A program made the position numbers and the translations under genes. The notes below the pieces were generated by a model that was given only the letters and a program-made list of their open reading frames with translations, searched no databases and was not told the origin of the DNA. Positions 8,032-16,257 of a DNA stretch of 64,000 bases are shown here, in pieces. The DNA is taken from NCBI GenBank assembly GCA_035765105.1, contig DASTYG010000048.1, positions 1 through 64,000 on the forward strand, read 5' to 3'. Numbering within the stretch: the stretch's first letter is position 1; each line of letters starts with the position of its first letter. Origin of the DNA: Glycomyces sp035765105. GTDB taxonomy: Bacteria > Actinomycetota > Actinomycetes > Mycobacteriales > Micromonosporaceae.

Positions 8032-8652
8032 TCAATCCCTCCGGATGTCGATGCCCGAGCCGTCGGGGAACACGATCCGGTCGTATCGACCGATCACCTT
8101 GGTGCGCTTGAGGAAACGAGTGGTCCTGGTGCGTTCGACCGCGCCCTCGTAGCGCCACTCGCCCGCCGGGAACTCGGCGACGGTCTCGATCGGCGCCGGC
8201 CGGTAGTCCTCATGCGGCCCGCCCGGAGCCGGCGCGACGCTGAACAGTCGCGTGCGCGTGCGGGCGCGCACGCCGAGGAACGCCACCCGCCGGTCGGTGA
8301 GGACCCACACCCCGGGCCTGCGCAGCGCGGGGACGGCGAGGCTCCCGGCCCGGCTCCCGGGGCCCTGGCCCCAGACGACGGCGGCGGGGCGGCGCGGACT
8401 CGACGTCCCAGCGTCGCCGCCGGACTCGGCGACCAGCAGCACGACCCAGAAGGCGAACAGGTACAGCGGAATGCGGGCGACGAACCGTCCCGCCGCGGCC
8501 CACACCTGGCCCGCGGTCGGAGGCGGCTTCGGGACGCCCTCGAAGGCCGCGAGCCGCCACGCGGGCGCGCACCCGCGCAGCCACTCGCCCTCCTGGAGCC
8601 ATTCCCGCTCCAGGAGCGTCTTCCCGTCGCGGCGCAGATCGAACGCAGGCAT
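8032..8652 (-). CDS. Membrane protein with PH-like C-terminal region, unknown function
   Basis: 206 aa. One clear membrane helix near residues 58-72 (IPLYLFAFWVVLLV), then a variable linker, then a beta-rich region from about residue 112 (VWVLTDRRVAFLGVRARTR) that has the 'LTDRRVxxL' pattern seen in bacterial PH-like domains. Not recognised as a named family. It begins 10 bases after the stop of the ESX-type gene upstream (same strand) and is probably co-transcribed with it, which suggests a role at the cell envelope together with that protein; inference only. Confidence 0.6.
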   Translation of the reverse strand: MPAFDLRRDGKTLLEREWLQEGEWLRGCAPAWRLAAFEGVPKPPPTAGQVWAAAGRFVARIPLYLFAFWVVLLVAESGGDAGTSSPRRPAAVVWGQGPGSRAGSLAVPALRRPGVWVLTDRRVAFLGVRARTRTRLFSVAPAPGGPHEDYRPAPIETVAEFPAGEWRYEGAVERTRTTRFLKRTKVIGRYDRIVFPDGSGIDIRRD

Positions 8653-8661
8653 CGTCCCGGC

Positions 8662-9954
8662 TCAGCTCTCGAACTCGTTGAGCAGATTGTTGAGCGCGGC
8701 GGCGGCCTCGTCGTCCGCCGTCCGGTAGTCGGTCGCGGAGTCCCGGAGCTTCACCGCGTCGCCGTTGAGGGCGTCCTCGATGCCCGTGATCGCCGCGACC
8801 ATCTCGTCGCAGCCGTCCGTGTACGCCTGCTCGAAGTACAGTGCGCCCGGAAGGCCCCAGGCCATCTCGGCCGCGCCCGCCTCCTCGGCGACGCCGCGAA
8901 TGGAGCTCGCGTTGCCCGCATGCCCCTCAAGGCTTCCGGCCACCCCGTCGAGCGAGTCGAGGTCCACGGTGACCGGCCCGCTGCCGCCGCCGGGCGAGGA
9001 GTACGTCGCCTTCGCGATCGCGTTCCCCGCGAAGCCCTGCCCCGTGGCGATCGCGGTCCCCGCGCCTTGCAGCAGACCGGTGCCGCCCTTGATGGAGGCG
9101 GTGATCAGGACGCGCTTCCACAGGTCCTTGCCGCCCAGCTCGAACCCGTTCAGCGGGTTGATGCCGCGGAACGGGTTGCGCTTCAGGCGCTCGATCATGA
9201 AGTCGCTGAGCCCGCCGAAGATCTTGAGCACCTTCTGGAACCGGTCCATGACCCGGTTGAACATGGCGAAGCTCTTCGCCACGGCCGACAGCAGGAACGT
9301 GGCGACCGACGCGCCGAAGGACCAGGCGCTGTTGGCGAGCGCGACGAGCCCGCGGGTGATGAGCCAGGCCACCAGCTCGGCGAGGATCGACTTGATGCAG
9401 CCGTAGATGGCCTCGGCCGCCGCCTGCGCCCAGCCCAGGAGCGTCTGGATGCTCGTCGCCTCGTGGGCGGCCGCCATGATCGCCGCCTCGACGGCGTAGA
9501 GCTGCTCGAAGGCCGCGTCGGCGTCCTGCCCCTGCCAGCCGGTCAACTGGCCGCGGACCGTCTCGCCGGTCTCGCCGCTCAACGCCTCCAGCGCCGAGGC
9601 GACCTGGCCCCAGACCTCGCCTTGGCGGGCCATCTCGCCGGGGTCGCCCGAGACCATCTCCAGCACGTCGTTGAACGGTTCGACCAGTTCGAGGACGATG
9701 GTCAGCCCGGCCTCGGCGAGGGCGTAGATCGGGTCGCGGAGGGCGAAGAGGGCCTCCATCGCCAGCCCCTGGACGCCGCTCGCGACGGCCGAGAGGGCGC
9801 CGACGGCGTCGTCGGCCTCGATGGCGCCGTAGACGGCCCCGGCGACGCTGCCGACGACGGGCGTGCCTTCGAGGATGCGCTGTCCGGTGCCGGGGGTGTC
9901 GACGTCGGGGTACTGGGTGATGTCGGACCCGTGCTGTTCGGCTGGGTTCGTCAT
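8662..9954 (-). CDS. WXG100/ESX-type large helical protein (putative type VII substrate)
   Basis: 430 aa, rich in alanine and predicted almost wholly helical. A WxG turn occurs twice in typical position: LTGWQGQDADAAFEQLYAVE (about 140-160), the WXG hairpin followed by helix, and MAWGLPGALYFEQAY near residue 375. The middle (about 200-240) has hydrophobic segments (AWLITRGLVALANSAW) that may insert in membranes. It resembles ESX-secreted proteins with a long body. The ATG at 9954 is supported by AAGGAG about 9 bases upstream; an open frame continues further upstream but overlaps the divergent NERD gene and is not coding. No ESX secretion machinery gene is in the window. Confidence 0.7.
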   Translation of the reverse strand: MTNPAEQHGSDITQYPDVDTPGTGQRILEGTPVVGSVAGAVYGAIEADDAVGALSAVASGVQGLAMEALFALRDPIYALAEAGLTIVLELVEPFNDVLEMVSGDPGEMARQGEVWGQVASALEALSGETGETVRGQLTGWQGQDADAAFEQLYAVEAAIMAAAHEATSIQTLLGWAQAAAEAIYGCIKSILAELVAWLITRGLVALANSAWSFGASVATFLLSAVAKSFAMFNRVMDRFQKVLKIFGGLSDFMIERLKRNPFRGINPLNGFELGGKDLWKRVLITASIKGGTGLLQGAGTAIATGQGFAGNAIAKATYSSPGGGSGPVTVDLDSLDGVAGSLEGHAGNASSIRGVAEEAGAAEMAWGLPGALYFEQAYTDGCDEMVAAITGIEDALNGDAVKLRDSATDYRTADDEAAAALNNLLNEFES

Positions 9955-10143
9955 TGCGGTGAGCTCCTTCAAGGGTGCGGTGAGGGCTCGCAGGGATCGG
10001 CAATGCCCGGATGCTGAGATTAACGCATGGGGGCAATTCCGATGGCCCGCGAACGAGGGCGGCCGCAGGTGTTGCACGGCGTCCATGTGGATGCCCGGTC
10101 CTACCCTGGACGCCGAGGTGTTCGCTGAGGTTGGGGTCTGGGC

Positions 10144-11001
10144 ATGAGAATCGAGGTGCTGTCCGACCACGTCGGCGAGCAGTACGACCGGATAGTGAAA
10201 GCGATCGATGACAATGCCCTCCTGCTCGCGAAGCACCGGCGCCGGCTCGAACGGGCCGAGGCCGACCTCCGCGCGGCCCGCCGCCGCAAGGGCCTGCTGA
10301 AGCGGCTCTTCCGCATCCGCTCGGCCGAGGAGCGCCGGGTCCAGAAGACCGCCGAGGGCGCGCGGCGCGCGATCGCCGACGCCGGGGATCGCCACCAGGC
10401 CCTCCAGGAGCGCCGCTTGCAGACGGCGGGCGGCCTCAAGGGGGAGGAGCGATTCCGCTCGAAGCTGGCGCGCCTGCCTGACGAGTGGACCTACCTGGCG
10501 GGCTACAAGAACCGGGCGGGCGAGATCGACGCCATCCTCATAGGACCGAAGAGCGTCTGGGCCGTCGAGGTGAAGTCCCACCGCGCGCATCTGCACGTGG
10601 ACGGCGACGATTGGTGGTTCGAGAAGTACGACCAGTACGGCAACTCGGTGGAGACACGGCGGGCGGTCGACGGCGGCGGACGCAACTGGGGCCGCCAGGC
10701 GTCCGACCCGGCCCGCAGACTCGAATCATGGCTGGAGCGCAACGGCCACCGGGTGCGGATCCGCACCGCCGTCGTCCTGACCAACCACCGGGCGAGCCTG
10801 GGCGCCATACGGAACCCGCGGGTCGACCTCATCACCTGCGACCCGTTCGAGGTCGTCCACAGCAAGCGCTTCGACGGGCGGGCGCTCTCCGAGGCCGACC
10901 GCGACGCGATCGCATCGCTGATCAAAAGAGACCACCAGCACCACCGCAAACGCCGGCCCAAACCCCGATCCGGCAGGAAGACCCGTGGAAAGGCGCGCTA
11001 G
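10144..11001 (+). CDS. NERD domain protein (predicted nuclease-related)
   Basis: 285 aa. The first about 90 residues are a charged coiled coil (KHRRRLERAEADLRAARRRK). From about residue 100 comes the NERD fold: LPDEWTYLAGYKNRAGEIDAI, where GEID carries the acidic residue, then SVWAVEVKSHRAHL, where ExK is the classic PD-(D/E)xK-like core. D and ExK are both present, so nuclease chemistry is possible. The C-terminal tail is strongly basic. NERD proteins occur in actinomycetes in plasmid, restriction and stress contexts. It is divergent from the ESX-type gene and precedes a DEDDh exonuclease gene on the opposite strand, 116 bases away. Confidence 0.8.
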   Translation: MRIEVLSDHVGEQYDRIVKAIDDNALLLAKHRRRLERAEADLRAARRRKGLLKRLFRIRSAEERRVQKTAEGARRAIADAGDRHQALQERRLQTAGGLKGEERFRSKLARLPDEWTYLAGYKNRAGEIDAILIGPKSVWAVEVKSHRAHLHVDGDDWWFEKYDQYGNSVETRRAVDGGGRNWGRQASDPARRLESWLERNGHRVRIRTAVVLTNHRASLGAIRNPRVDLITCDPFEVVHSKRFDGRALSEADRDAIASLIKRDHQHHRKRRPKPRSGRKTRGKAR

Positions 11002-11117
11002 GCGCCGCCCACGGCGAACACCGGGCGAAGGCGCATCGACGACGCGGGCGGGGAGCGCCTTTCCGCACCGACGGCCAGTGAGGGGCCGCCCTCGGACCCG
11101 CCCGTCCGCTCGGACGC

Positions 11118-11711
11118 TCAGCACTTGCGGCAGCCGTCGAAGCCGCGGGCGTGAATCCGGCCCCAACTGACTCCCGCGGTTCGCAGCAGCGCGTCGACCG
11201 TCTCGACGCGATGCGCGCGCTGCTGGGCCAGGAGCACCCCCGCCGCGGCACGGGCGTCGGCCTCGGCCCGGTGGTGGTCGCTGAAGGCGATCCCGGCGGC
11301 GCCGGCCACTCGCGGGAGCGTGTAGGACCCCAGGTCCCACGTCTGGCGGGCGAGCACGAGCGTGCAGGCGTACCGCAGCATCGGATTCGGAATCCCGGTG
11401 GCGGCGTTGGCGCCTCGGATGACGGAGGTGTCGAAGGCCGCATTGTGCGCGATGATCGGCGAATCGCCGATGAAGTCGGCCATCTGCGACCACACCCGCC
11501 GCCAACTCGGTGCGCCCCGCACGTCGGCTTCGCGGATGCCGTGCACGGCGGTGTTGCGGGTGTCGAAGCGGCCGTGGCCTTCGGGCGGACGGATGAGCGT
11601 CGCGAAGACCTCTTTCTCCTCGCCGCCGCTGACGCGGACGAGCGCCACCGAGCAGGCGCTGGCGCGGCTCCCGTTCGCGGTCTCGAAGTCGATCGCCACC
11701 CATGAGTCCAT
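11118..11711 (-). CDS. 3'-5' exonuclease, DnaQ-like DEDDh family
   Basis: 197 aa. All exonuclease motifs are seen: ExoI WVAIDFETANG (Asp and Glu), ExoII IIAHNAAFDTSVI (Asp), ExoIII HHRAEADARA (the His plus final Asp of the DEDDh type). Such stand-alone enzymes digest single-stranded DNA or RNA from the 3' end in a two-metal reaction. The C-terminal about 35 residues (after residue 160) form a small extra segment ending in the cysteine pair GCRKC. The ATG at 11711 is preferred because GGAGG lies 5-9 bases before it; a TTG at 11723 is also in frame. It is divergently transcribed from the 609-aa gene. Confidence 0.85.
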   Translation of the reverse strand: MDSWVAIDFETANGSRASACSVALVRVSGGEEKEVFATLIRPPEGHGRFDTRNTAVHGIREADVRGAPSWRRVWSQMADFIGDSPIIAHNAAFDTSVIRGANAATGIPNPMLRYACTLVLARQTWDLGSYTLPRVAGAAGIAFSDHHRAEADARAAAGVLLAQQRAHRVETVDALLRTAGVSWGRIHARGFDGCRKC

Positions 11712-11839
11712 CACGGCCTCCAAATCACCTGAGCGGAAACGGCCGGTCCGATGCGGTACGGGGCACCGGACGGCCTGGGTTTAAGGTGTTGCCGCGCAAC
11801 GGCCTCAATCGGCTCCGTTACGGCAGGAATGTGTCGTGG

Positions 11840-11854
11840 GCGATATTTTATCGC
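11840..11854. promoter_or_regulatory. Inverted repeat in front of the 609-aa gene
   Basis: GCGATA-TTT-TATCGC, in an AT-rich patch that may also hold a -10 element, 38 bases upstream of the ATG at 11892 and between two divergent genes. Could be an operator or simply the promoter; sequence only. Confidence 0.35.
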
Positions 11855-11891
11855 TAGCATGGAGGGCTCGCGTTCTTCGGGGAGGTCGGTC

Positions 11892-13721
11892 ATGGCAGTC
11901 GGATACCGAGCGGTACTGCGGATTGATGAGGACATCAGCGCGGTCAAGGTGGCCCGGGAGCAGCTGTACAGCTGGCTCACCCTTAAACGGAAGGACCGGC
12001 GCAGCACCGTCGCCACCACCGATTGGGAAGGAGCCGGCCGGCACCTCTTAGGAGCGCGGGCGGTCCTCGAGGTCGTCCACGAGACCCCGGAGCGGGAAGG
12101 CGGGCAGCGCCGCCTCTACCGGTTGACCGAGACCAACGAGATCGGCACATGGCCCGTGACGCTCTACGCGATGGAGGACCGCTCAGGCACCGGGGGCGTC
12201 ATCGTCATAGAGGCCGGACTCGAAGGGGTCGACGAGACCGACGCCATGGCACGGGTGAGTCCTCCGAGGATCGTCCGCGGCATCCTCGACGCCGTCCGGG
12301 TGCGCGACGGCTCGACCGCCCTGCACGGCACTCCCGGAACGGTGCAGGACGCCGAGGCCGTCATCGACGCGATCACCGACCCGCTGCGGTCGGCCGCCGT
12401 GATCGTCGCCGCTTCTCCCGGTCCGGAGATCGAAGACCGGTGGCGGGACGTCGTCCGGAGCCTCACCCGCGAAAGCGCGGGTGTGGCCTCGGCGTTCGTG
12501 GTCGGCTGGAGCGCCGTCGCCGCGCTCAACGAGCGACTGCCGCACGCGTACCGGGTGGAGCCGGGGCGGGTGCGCACGTACTTGCCGGGCGTGGATCTGG
12601 AGAACCCGGCCGGCGCCAAGCGCCATCCCGTCCTCGGGCCGATCACACTGACACGCTCCCTCCGCGGGAGCAAGGTGGCCGAATACCTGGCCAGAGCCCA
12701 CGCGGCCGCGGTGCGGCGGCGGCTGCTGGAGTTCGAGCTGCCGCACGGCGTGCGCAGAGGCATCGATCTGCTGCGCCGGGCTGAGGCGCGCATGTGGCGG
12801 GACCTGGAAGTCCGCGAGCGGGTCTCGGGCGAGCCCGAGCCGCCCGCGCCCGCCTCCGACGAGCTGGACGGCCTCGGTCTGGCCGGGCAGGCGGTCGGCC
12901 GCCTGCTGAAACGCTGGCTGAAAACGGAGGACTGGACGCTCGCGGACCTTGATCGGCTCGATGAGCTGCTGCTGACCCGGACGATCGAGGGCCTGGTGGC
13001 GGCCGAGGACCTCGAACGCGCTGAGCGGGACGTGCACCGGCTGGAAGGTGAACTGCGCGATGCCAACCGGCGGCGGGACGATCTCGAAGCCGATCTGGCG
13101 GACATCGACGAGCAGGCGCAGAAGCACGAGCGAGAGGCGGTGGAACTGCGGCGGCGCCTGTTGAAAGCGGGCCTGTACGAAGAGGCCTACATCGCCCCGG
13201 AGGAGGCGGACTGGTCCGCTCCGGGGAGCGTCGAGGAACTGGTCAACCGGCTCACGGCAGGGGAGGACGCCCACCCGGTGCTGCGACGGGTCGAGTTCAC
13301 CGGTGACAGGGCGAGAGCGCTGGAGATCGACCGGCGCGACAACCTCGGCCGCTGTGCCAGCCGTCTGTGGGAGTACATCCACGCGCTCCATGATTACGCG
13401 GAACGGCGCGCGGAGGGATATTCAGGGAATGTGGACACCTATCTGAACAACGACAACGTCGACGGCTACCGGTGCTCAGCGGAGCGCCACGCCTCCAACG
13501 AGAGCGAATCGGTCCTGGACCGCCCGAAATGGAGAGGCGAGCGCATCCTGCCGGTCCCCGAGGAGGTCGACCGGAGCGGGAAGGTGCTCATGGCCGCGCA
13601 CTTCAAGGTCTCATACCTTGGCCAGTTCGCGCCCCGCATGCATTACTACGACGACACGGCCCGCACGCGGAAGATCTACATCGGCTACATCGGACGCCAC
13701 TTGACGAACACCAAGACGTAG
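11892..13721 (+). CDS. Large coiled-coil protein of unknown function
   Basis: 609 aa, soluble. Three parts can be seen: a mixed alpha/beta N-terminal region to about residue 230, with strands GGVIVIEAGLEG and AAVIVAASPG and ending in RTYLPGVDLENP; a helical middle with a charged coiled coil at about 375-425 (EDLERAERDVHRLEGELRDA); and a compact C-terminal part rich in aromatics with HFKVSYLGQFAPRMHYYDD and ending KIYIGYIGRHLTNTKT. Similar N-terminal and closing patterns seem familiar from uncharacterised actinobacterial proteins, but I cannot name the family. The ATG at 11892 has GGGGAGG about 7 bases upstream. Its position beside a NERD protein and a DEDDh exonuclease suggests a nucleic-acid or defence role; inference. 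Confidence 0.65.
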   Translation: MAVGYRAVLRIDEDISAVKVAREQLYSWLTLKRKDRRSTVATTDWEGAGRHLLGARAVLEVVHETPEREGGQRRLYRLTETNEIGTWPVTLYAMEDRSGTGGVIVIEAGLEGVDETDAMARVSPPRIVRGILDAVRVRDGSTALHGTPGTVQDAEAVIDAITDPLRSAAVIVAASPGPEIEDRWRDVVRSLTRESAGVASAFVVGWSAVAALNERLPHAYRVEPGRVRTYLPGVDLENPAGAKRHPVLGPITLTRSLRGSKVAEYLARAHAAAVRRRLLEFELPHGVRRGIDLLRRAEARMWRDLEVRERVSGEPEPPAPASDELDGLGLAGQAVGRLLKRWLKTEDWTLADLDRLDELLLTRTIEGLVAAEDLERAERDVHRLEGELRDANRRRDDLEADLADIDEQAQKHEREAVELRRRLLKAGLYEEAYIAPEEADWSAPGSVEELVNRLTAGEDAHPVLRRVEFTGDRARALEIDRRDNLGRCASRLWEYIHALHDYAERRAEGYSGNVDTYLNNDNVDGYRCSAERHASNESESVLDRPKWRGERILPVPEEVDRSGKVLMAAHFKVSYLGQFAPRMHYYDDTARTRKIYIGYIGRHLTNTKT

Positions 13722-13836
13722 CGTCGGGGGCGCCGCCGTGGCGTGTGGGAGGGGCGGACCGGAACGCGCCGGGGAGCCGCGGTGTCCCCGGGTGCTTCCC
13801 CAAAGCGCACACCGACTTTCGGCGAAGACGCTGCCG

Positions 13837-13862
13837 TGCCGCTGGTCAGTCCGACCACGGCA
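13837..13862. terminator. Hairpin between convergent genes
   Basis: TGCCG(c)TGGTC, 5-base loop, GACCACGGCA: a 10-bp stem with one bulged C in the 264-base gap between the stop of the 609-aa gene and the stop of the quinone oxidoreductase gene. No clear T-run. Nothing else is evident in this gap. Confidence 0.4.
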
Positions 13863-13985
13863 TCCCCAGGCCCCCATCGCCGGCGACGAGGGCTGCATCG
13901 CGGAGCGTCCAGGCCGCGATGCCGGCCAGGAGTCCGATGGGGCGGCGGCGAGGCCCTTTCCCGCCGCCGTTCCCTCGGCCATCGG

Positions 13986-15005
13986 TCAGCTCGCGACGTC
14001 CACCACGACCTTGCCGACCGCGCCGCCCTCCACCGCTCGGTGGGCCTCGTCGGTGCGGTCGAGCGGGAAGCGGAGCAGCGGCAGGCCGTGCTCCTCGCCG
14101 ACCGGCAGCGCCCCGTCGCTCACCGCGGCGGCGACGTCCTCCGCGCCCGCGGCGAGCGCCTCCCGTCCGACCGTGTAGAGCACCAGGAACTGGAGCCGCG
14201 TGTTCACCATCATGTTCTGCCGGACGTCCACTTCGACCGGCTTCTCGCCGTCGTTGGCGTAGACCGCGATCGTGCCGCGCGTCCGCAGCACGGCCAGGTC
14301 CATTTCGAGGTTCGCGCCGAGCGCCACCTCGGCGATGATGTCCACGCCGTCAGGGGCGATCTCGCGGATGGCGGCGGCCGGATCGCCTTCGCGGTAGTTG
14401 ACCACGTGGTGCGCCCCGGCGGCGGTCGCGAGCCGCGCCTTCTCCGGGCCGCTGATCGTGCTGATCACGGTGGCCCCGGCCCAGCGGGCGAGCTGGATCG
14501 CCGCGTGCCCGACCGCCCCGGCCCCGCCCGCGGCGAGCACCACCTTGCCGTCGAGCGCGCCCGGGCGCAGCCGGGTCGGGCCGTCCTCGGCGACGGTGAG
14601 CGCGCGGTGGGCGGTGATCGCGGGGACGCCGAGCGCGGCCCCGAGGTCGAACCCGGCCTCGTCGGGCAGCGGCACGGCCCGCTCGGCGGGCACGACGGCG
14701 AACTCGGCGGCGGTGCCGGTGGGCCGCCCCATGACGGCCCCGAACACCCAGACCCGTCGGCCGACCCGGTCCTGGCCGACCCCTTCGCCGACGGCGTCGA
14801 CCACTCCGGCTCCGTCCAGGTGCGGGGTGAACTCGGGGTACTGCTGAGGACCCATGCCGCCGGCGCGGGTCTTCCAGTCGGTCGGGTTGACCCCGGAGAC
14901 GGCGATCCGGACGCGGACCTCGCCGGGACCGGGCTCGGGAAGATCGCGCTCGACGAGCCGAAGCACCTCGGGACCGCCGTGCTCGCTGTAGATGATGGCC
15001 TTCAT
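13986..15005 (-). CDS. NAD(P)H:quinone oxidoreductase-like MDR protein
   Basis: 339 aa, zinc-free medium-chain dehydrogenase/reductase of the quinone oxidoreductase type. N-terminal GroES-like domain with VSGVNPTDWKTRAGG, the typical NPxDWK of the family; central nucleotide-binding motif VVLAAGGAGAVGHAAIQLA (AAGGxGxxG, the NADPH type); and PHLDGAGVVDAVGEGV. Zinc ligands are missing. It would reduce quinones or enals with NADPH. A TetR regulator is divergent with an operator-like inverted repeat between them, so expression is probably controlled by that regulator, plausibly in response to electrophiles. Confidence 0.9.
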   Translation of the reverse strand: MKAIIYSEHGGPEVLRLVERDLPEPGPGEVRVRIAVSGVNPTDWKTRAGGMGPQQYPEFTPHLDGAGVVDAVGEGVGQDRVGRRVWVFGAVMGRPTGTAAEFAVVPAERAVPLPDEAGFDLGAALGVPAITAHRALTVAEDGPTRLRPGALDGKVVLAAGGAGAVGHAAIQLARWAGATVISTISGPEKARLATAAGAHHVVNYREGDPAAAIREIAPDGVDIIAEVALGANLEMDLAVLRTRGTIAVYANDGEKPVEVDVRQNMMVNTRLQFLVLYTVGREALAAGAEDVAAAVSDGALPVGEEHGLPLLRFPLDRTDEAHRAVEGGAVGKVVVDVAS

Positions 15006-15108
15006 GATCCGTCCTCATTCCCTTCGCGTGCTGAACACCGTGGGGCGGTGGCGAGTCCGTGATCGGACCCGTCCCCAGCCTCGGCGTGCCTCTGCACCCT
15101 ACGACAAG

Positions 15109-15136
15109 GAATGACAGATAACAATAATTGTCATTC
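15109..15136. promoter_or_regulatory. Operator-like inverted repeat between oxidoreductase and TetR genes
   Basis: GAATGACA, 12-base AT-rich spacer, TGTCATTC: perfect 8-bp arms in a 246-base divergent intergenic region. A second, related half (ATGATAGATGAATGA read on the minus strand, ending about 15145) gives two overlapping half-site pairs, as for a TetR dimer pair. The region is locally much richer in AT than its surroundings. Confidence 0.65.
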
Positions 15137-15251
15137 ATCTATCATGGGGGTTCGGAGCGCTGACGGCGTTTGACTTGTGTCAGCCGGTTCACGTACCTTC
15201 CTCGCTGGAGCGCCCGCCGGAGGCTCGCCACCAGCCCGACAAGGAGGCCCG

Positions 15252-15836
15252 ATGCGCGGGGAACCACTTGATGCGGAGTCGATCGTGTCGGCCACCGAGG
15301 AGGTGCTGCGCCGGCACGGCCCTGAAAAGGCGACGGTGCTCGACGTCGCCCGGCTGCTGGGCGTGAGCCACGGGAGCGTCTACCGGCACTTCCCGTCCAA
15401 GGCGGCGCTGCGCGAGGCCGTGATACGGCGCTGGCTCGACCAGGTGGAGAAGCTCGTCGCGGCGACCCAGGAGACTGGGACAGCGCCGCCCGAACGGCTG
15501 CGCCGCCTGCTCCTGGCCATGTTCGCCGCGAAATGGGCGAAGGCCGGAGAGGACCCCGAGCTGTTCGGCACCTTCGGGGCGCTGGCGGCGGAGCACAGCA
15601 CCGTCTGCTCCGCCCACACCGCCTTCGTGCTCGATCAGGTCCGCGCCGTGATCGTTGAGGGCGTCGACGCGGGCGACTTCGCGGCCGGGGAGCCGGAGGC
15701 GCTGGCGCGAGCCGTCATCGACGCGACCTGCCACTTCCACGACCCGGTGTACGCCGTGAAGTGGAACGCCCCCGATCTCGAGGCCCGAGCCGAGGCGGTC
15801 GTCTCCCTCATCCTCAGTGGCCTCCGCACCCGCTGA
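15252..15836 (+). CDS. TetR family transcriptional regulator
   Basis: 194 aa. N-terminal HTH: VSATEEVLRRHGPEKATVLD, then VARLLGVSHGSVYRHFPSKA (recognition helix GSVYRHF followed by the capping K). The C-terminal ligand domain is of the type with FHDPVYAVKW near its end. ATG at 15252 is supported by AAGGAGG 5-11 bases upstream. Divergent from the quinone oxidoreductase gene; it probably represses that gene and itself through the inverted repeat at 15109-15136. The ligand is unknown. Confidence 0.88.
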   Translation: MRGEPLDAESIVSATEEVLRRHGPEKATVLDVARLLGVSHGSVYRHFPSKAALREAVIRRWLDQVEKLVAATQETGTAPPERLRRLLLAMFAAKWAKAGEDPELFGTFGALAAEHSTVCSAHTAFVLDQVRAVIVEGVDAGDFAAGEPEALARAVIDATCHFHDPVYAVKWNAPDLEARAEAVVSLILSGLRTR

Positions 15837-15984
15837 AAGCCGTACGGGAGGCGGCCACGTTCCCAGACGGACTCGGCGTCGACCCGGTGATCCGGACGGT
15901 GACGCGGCACCGGCACGTGCCCGAGGGGCGTCGTATCGCCGCAGCGCTCCATAGGGCTGCTACGGGAAGTTTTGAGTGAGCAAA

Positions 15985-16007
15985 AGGGCCGGTCGTCGAC
16001 CGGCCCT
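15985..16007 (-). terminator. Intrinsic terminator of tRNA-Arg
   Basis: Read on the minus strand, A+GGGCCGGTC, 3-base loop, GACCGGCCC+T is followed by TTTTG, starting 13 bases after the tRNA CCA end. A 9-10 bp GC stem with T-tract: a standard Rho-independent terminator. It lies within a 183-base gap after the TetR gene in which no gene is seen. Confidence 0.85.
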
Positions 16008-16019
16008 GACTGCTGTTTC

Positions 16020-16095
16020 TGGCGCGCCCCGAGGGATTCGAACCCCCAACCTTCTGATCCGTAGTCAGATGCTCTATCCGTTGAGCTAGGGGCGC
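16020..16095 (-). tRNA. tRNA-Arg (anticodon ACG)
   Basis: Minus-strand cloverleaf: acceptor GCGCCCC paired with GGGGCGC, anticodon loop CTACGGA (ACG) on a TCTGA/TCAGA stem, T-loop GGTTCGAATCC, encoded CCA at 16020-16022. 76 nt including CCA. ACG is read as ICG and decodes CGU/CGC/CGA arginine codons. Confidence 0.97.
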
Positions 16096-16257
16096 ATTTG
16101 CCCGACCCGTTTTACCGGGCCGCGCACCAGCTTACCCGTGCGCTGATCCGTCCTGCAAGCGGGTAGTGGGCTGTGGGCTGGGTCATCCGGGGTCGCTCCA
16201 AGGGGGCGAAGCGGGCCGCTCCGTAGAATGGGCGTTCGGCGTCGCGGAGGGGGAGGC

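Noticed and set aside
9955..10596. Upstream extension of the ESX-type frame (to a 644-aa protein)
   Set aside because: It overlaps the divergent NERD gene, has an unnatural composition, and the ATG at 9954 has a clear AAGGAG site.
12164..13391. Long minus-strand frames opposite the 609-aa gene (313 and 402 aa)
   Set aside because: Serine/arginine-rich shadow composition; the plus strand has a good start and ribosome site.
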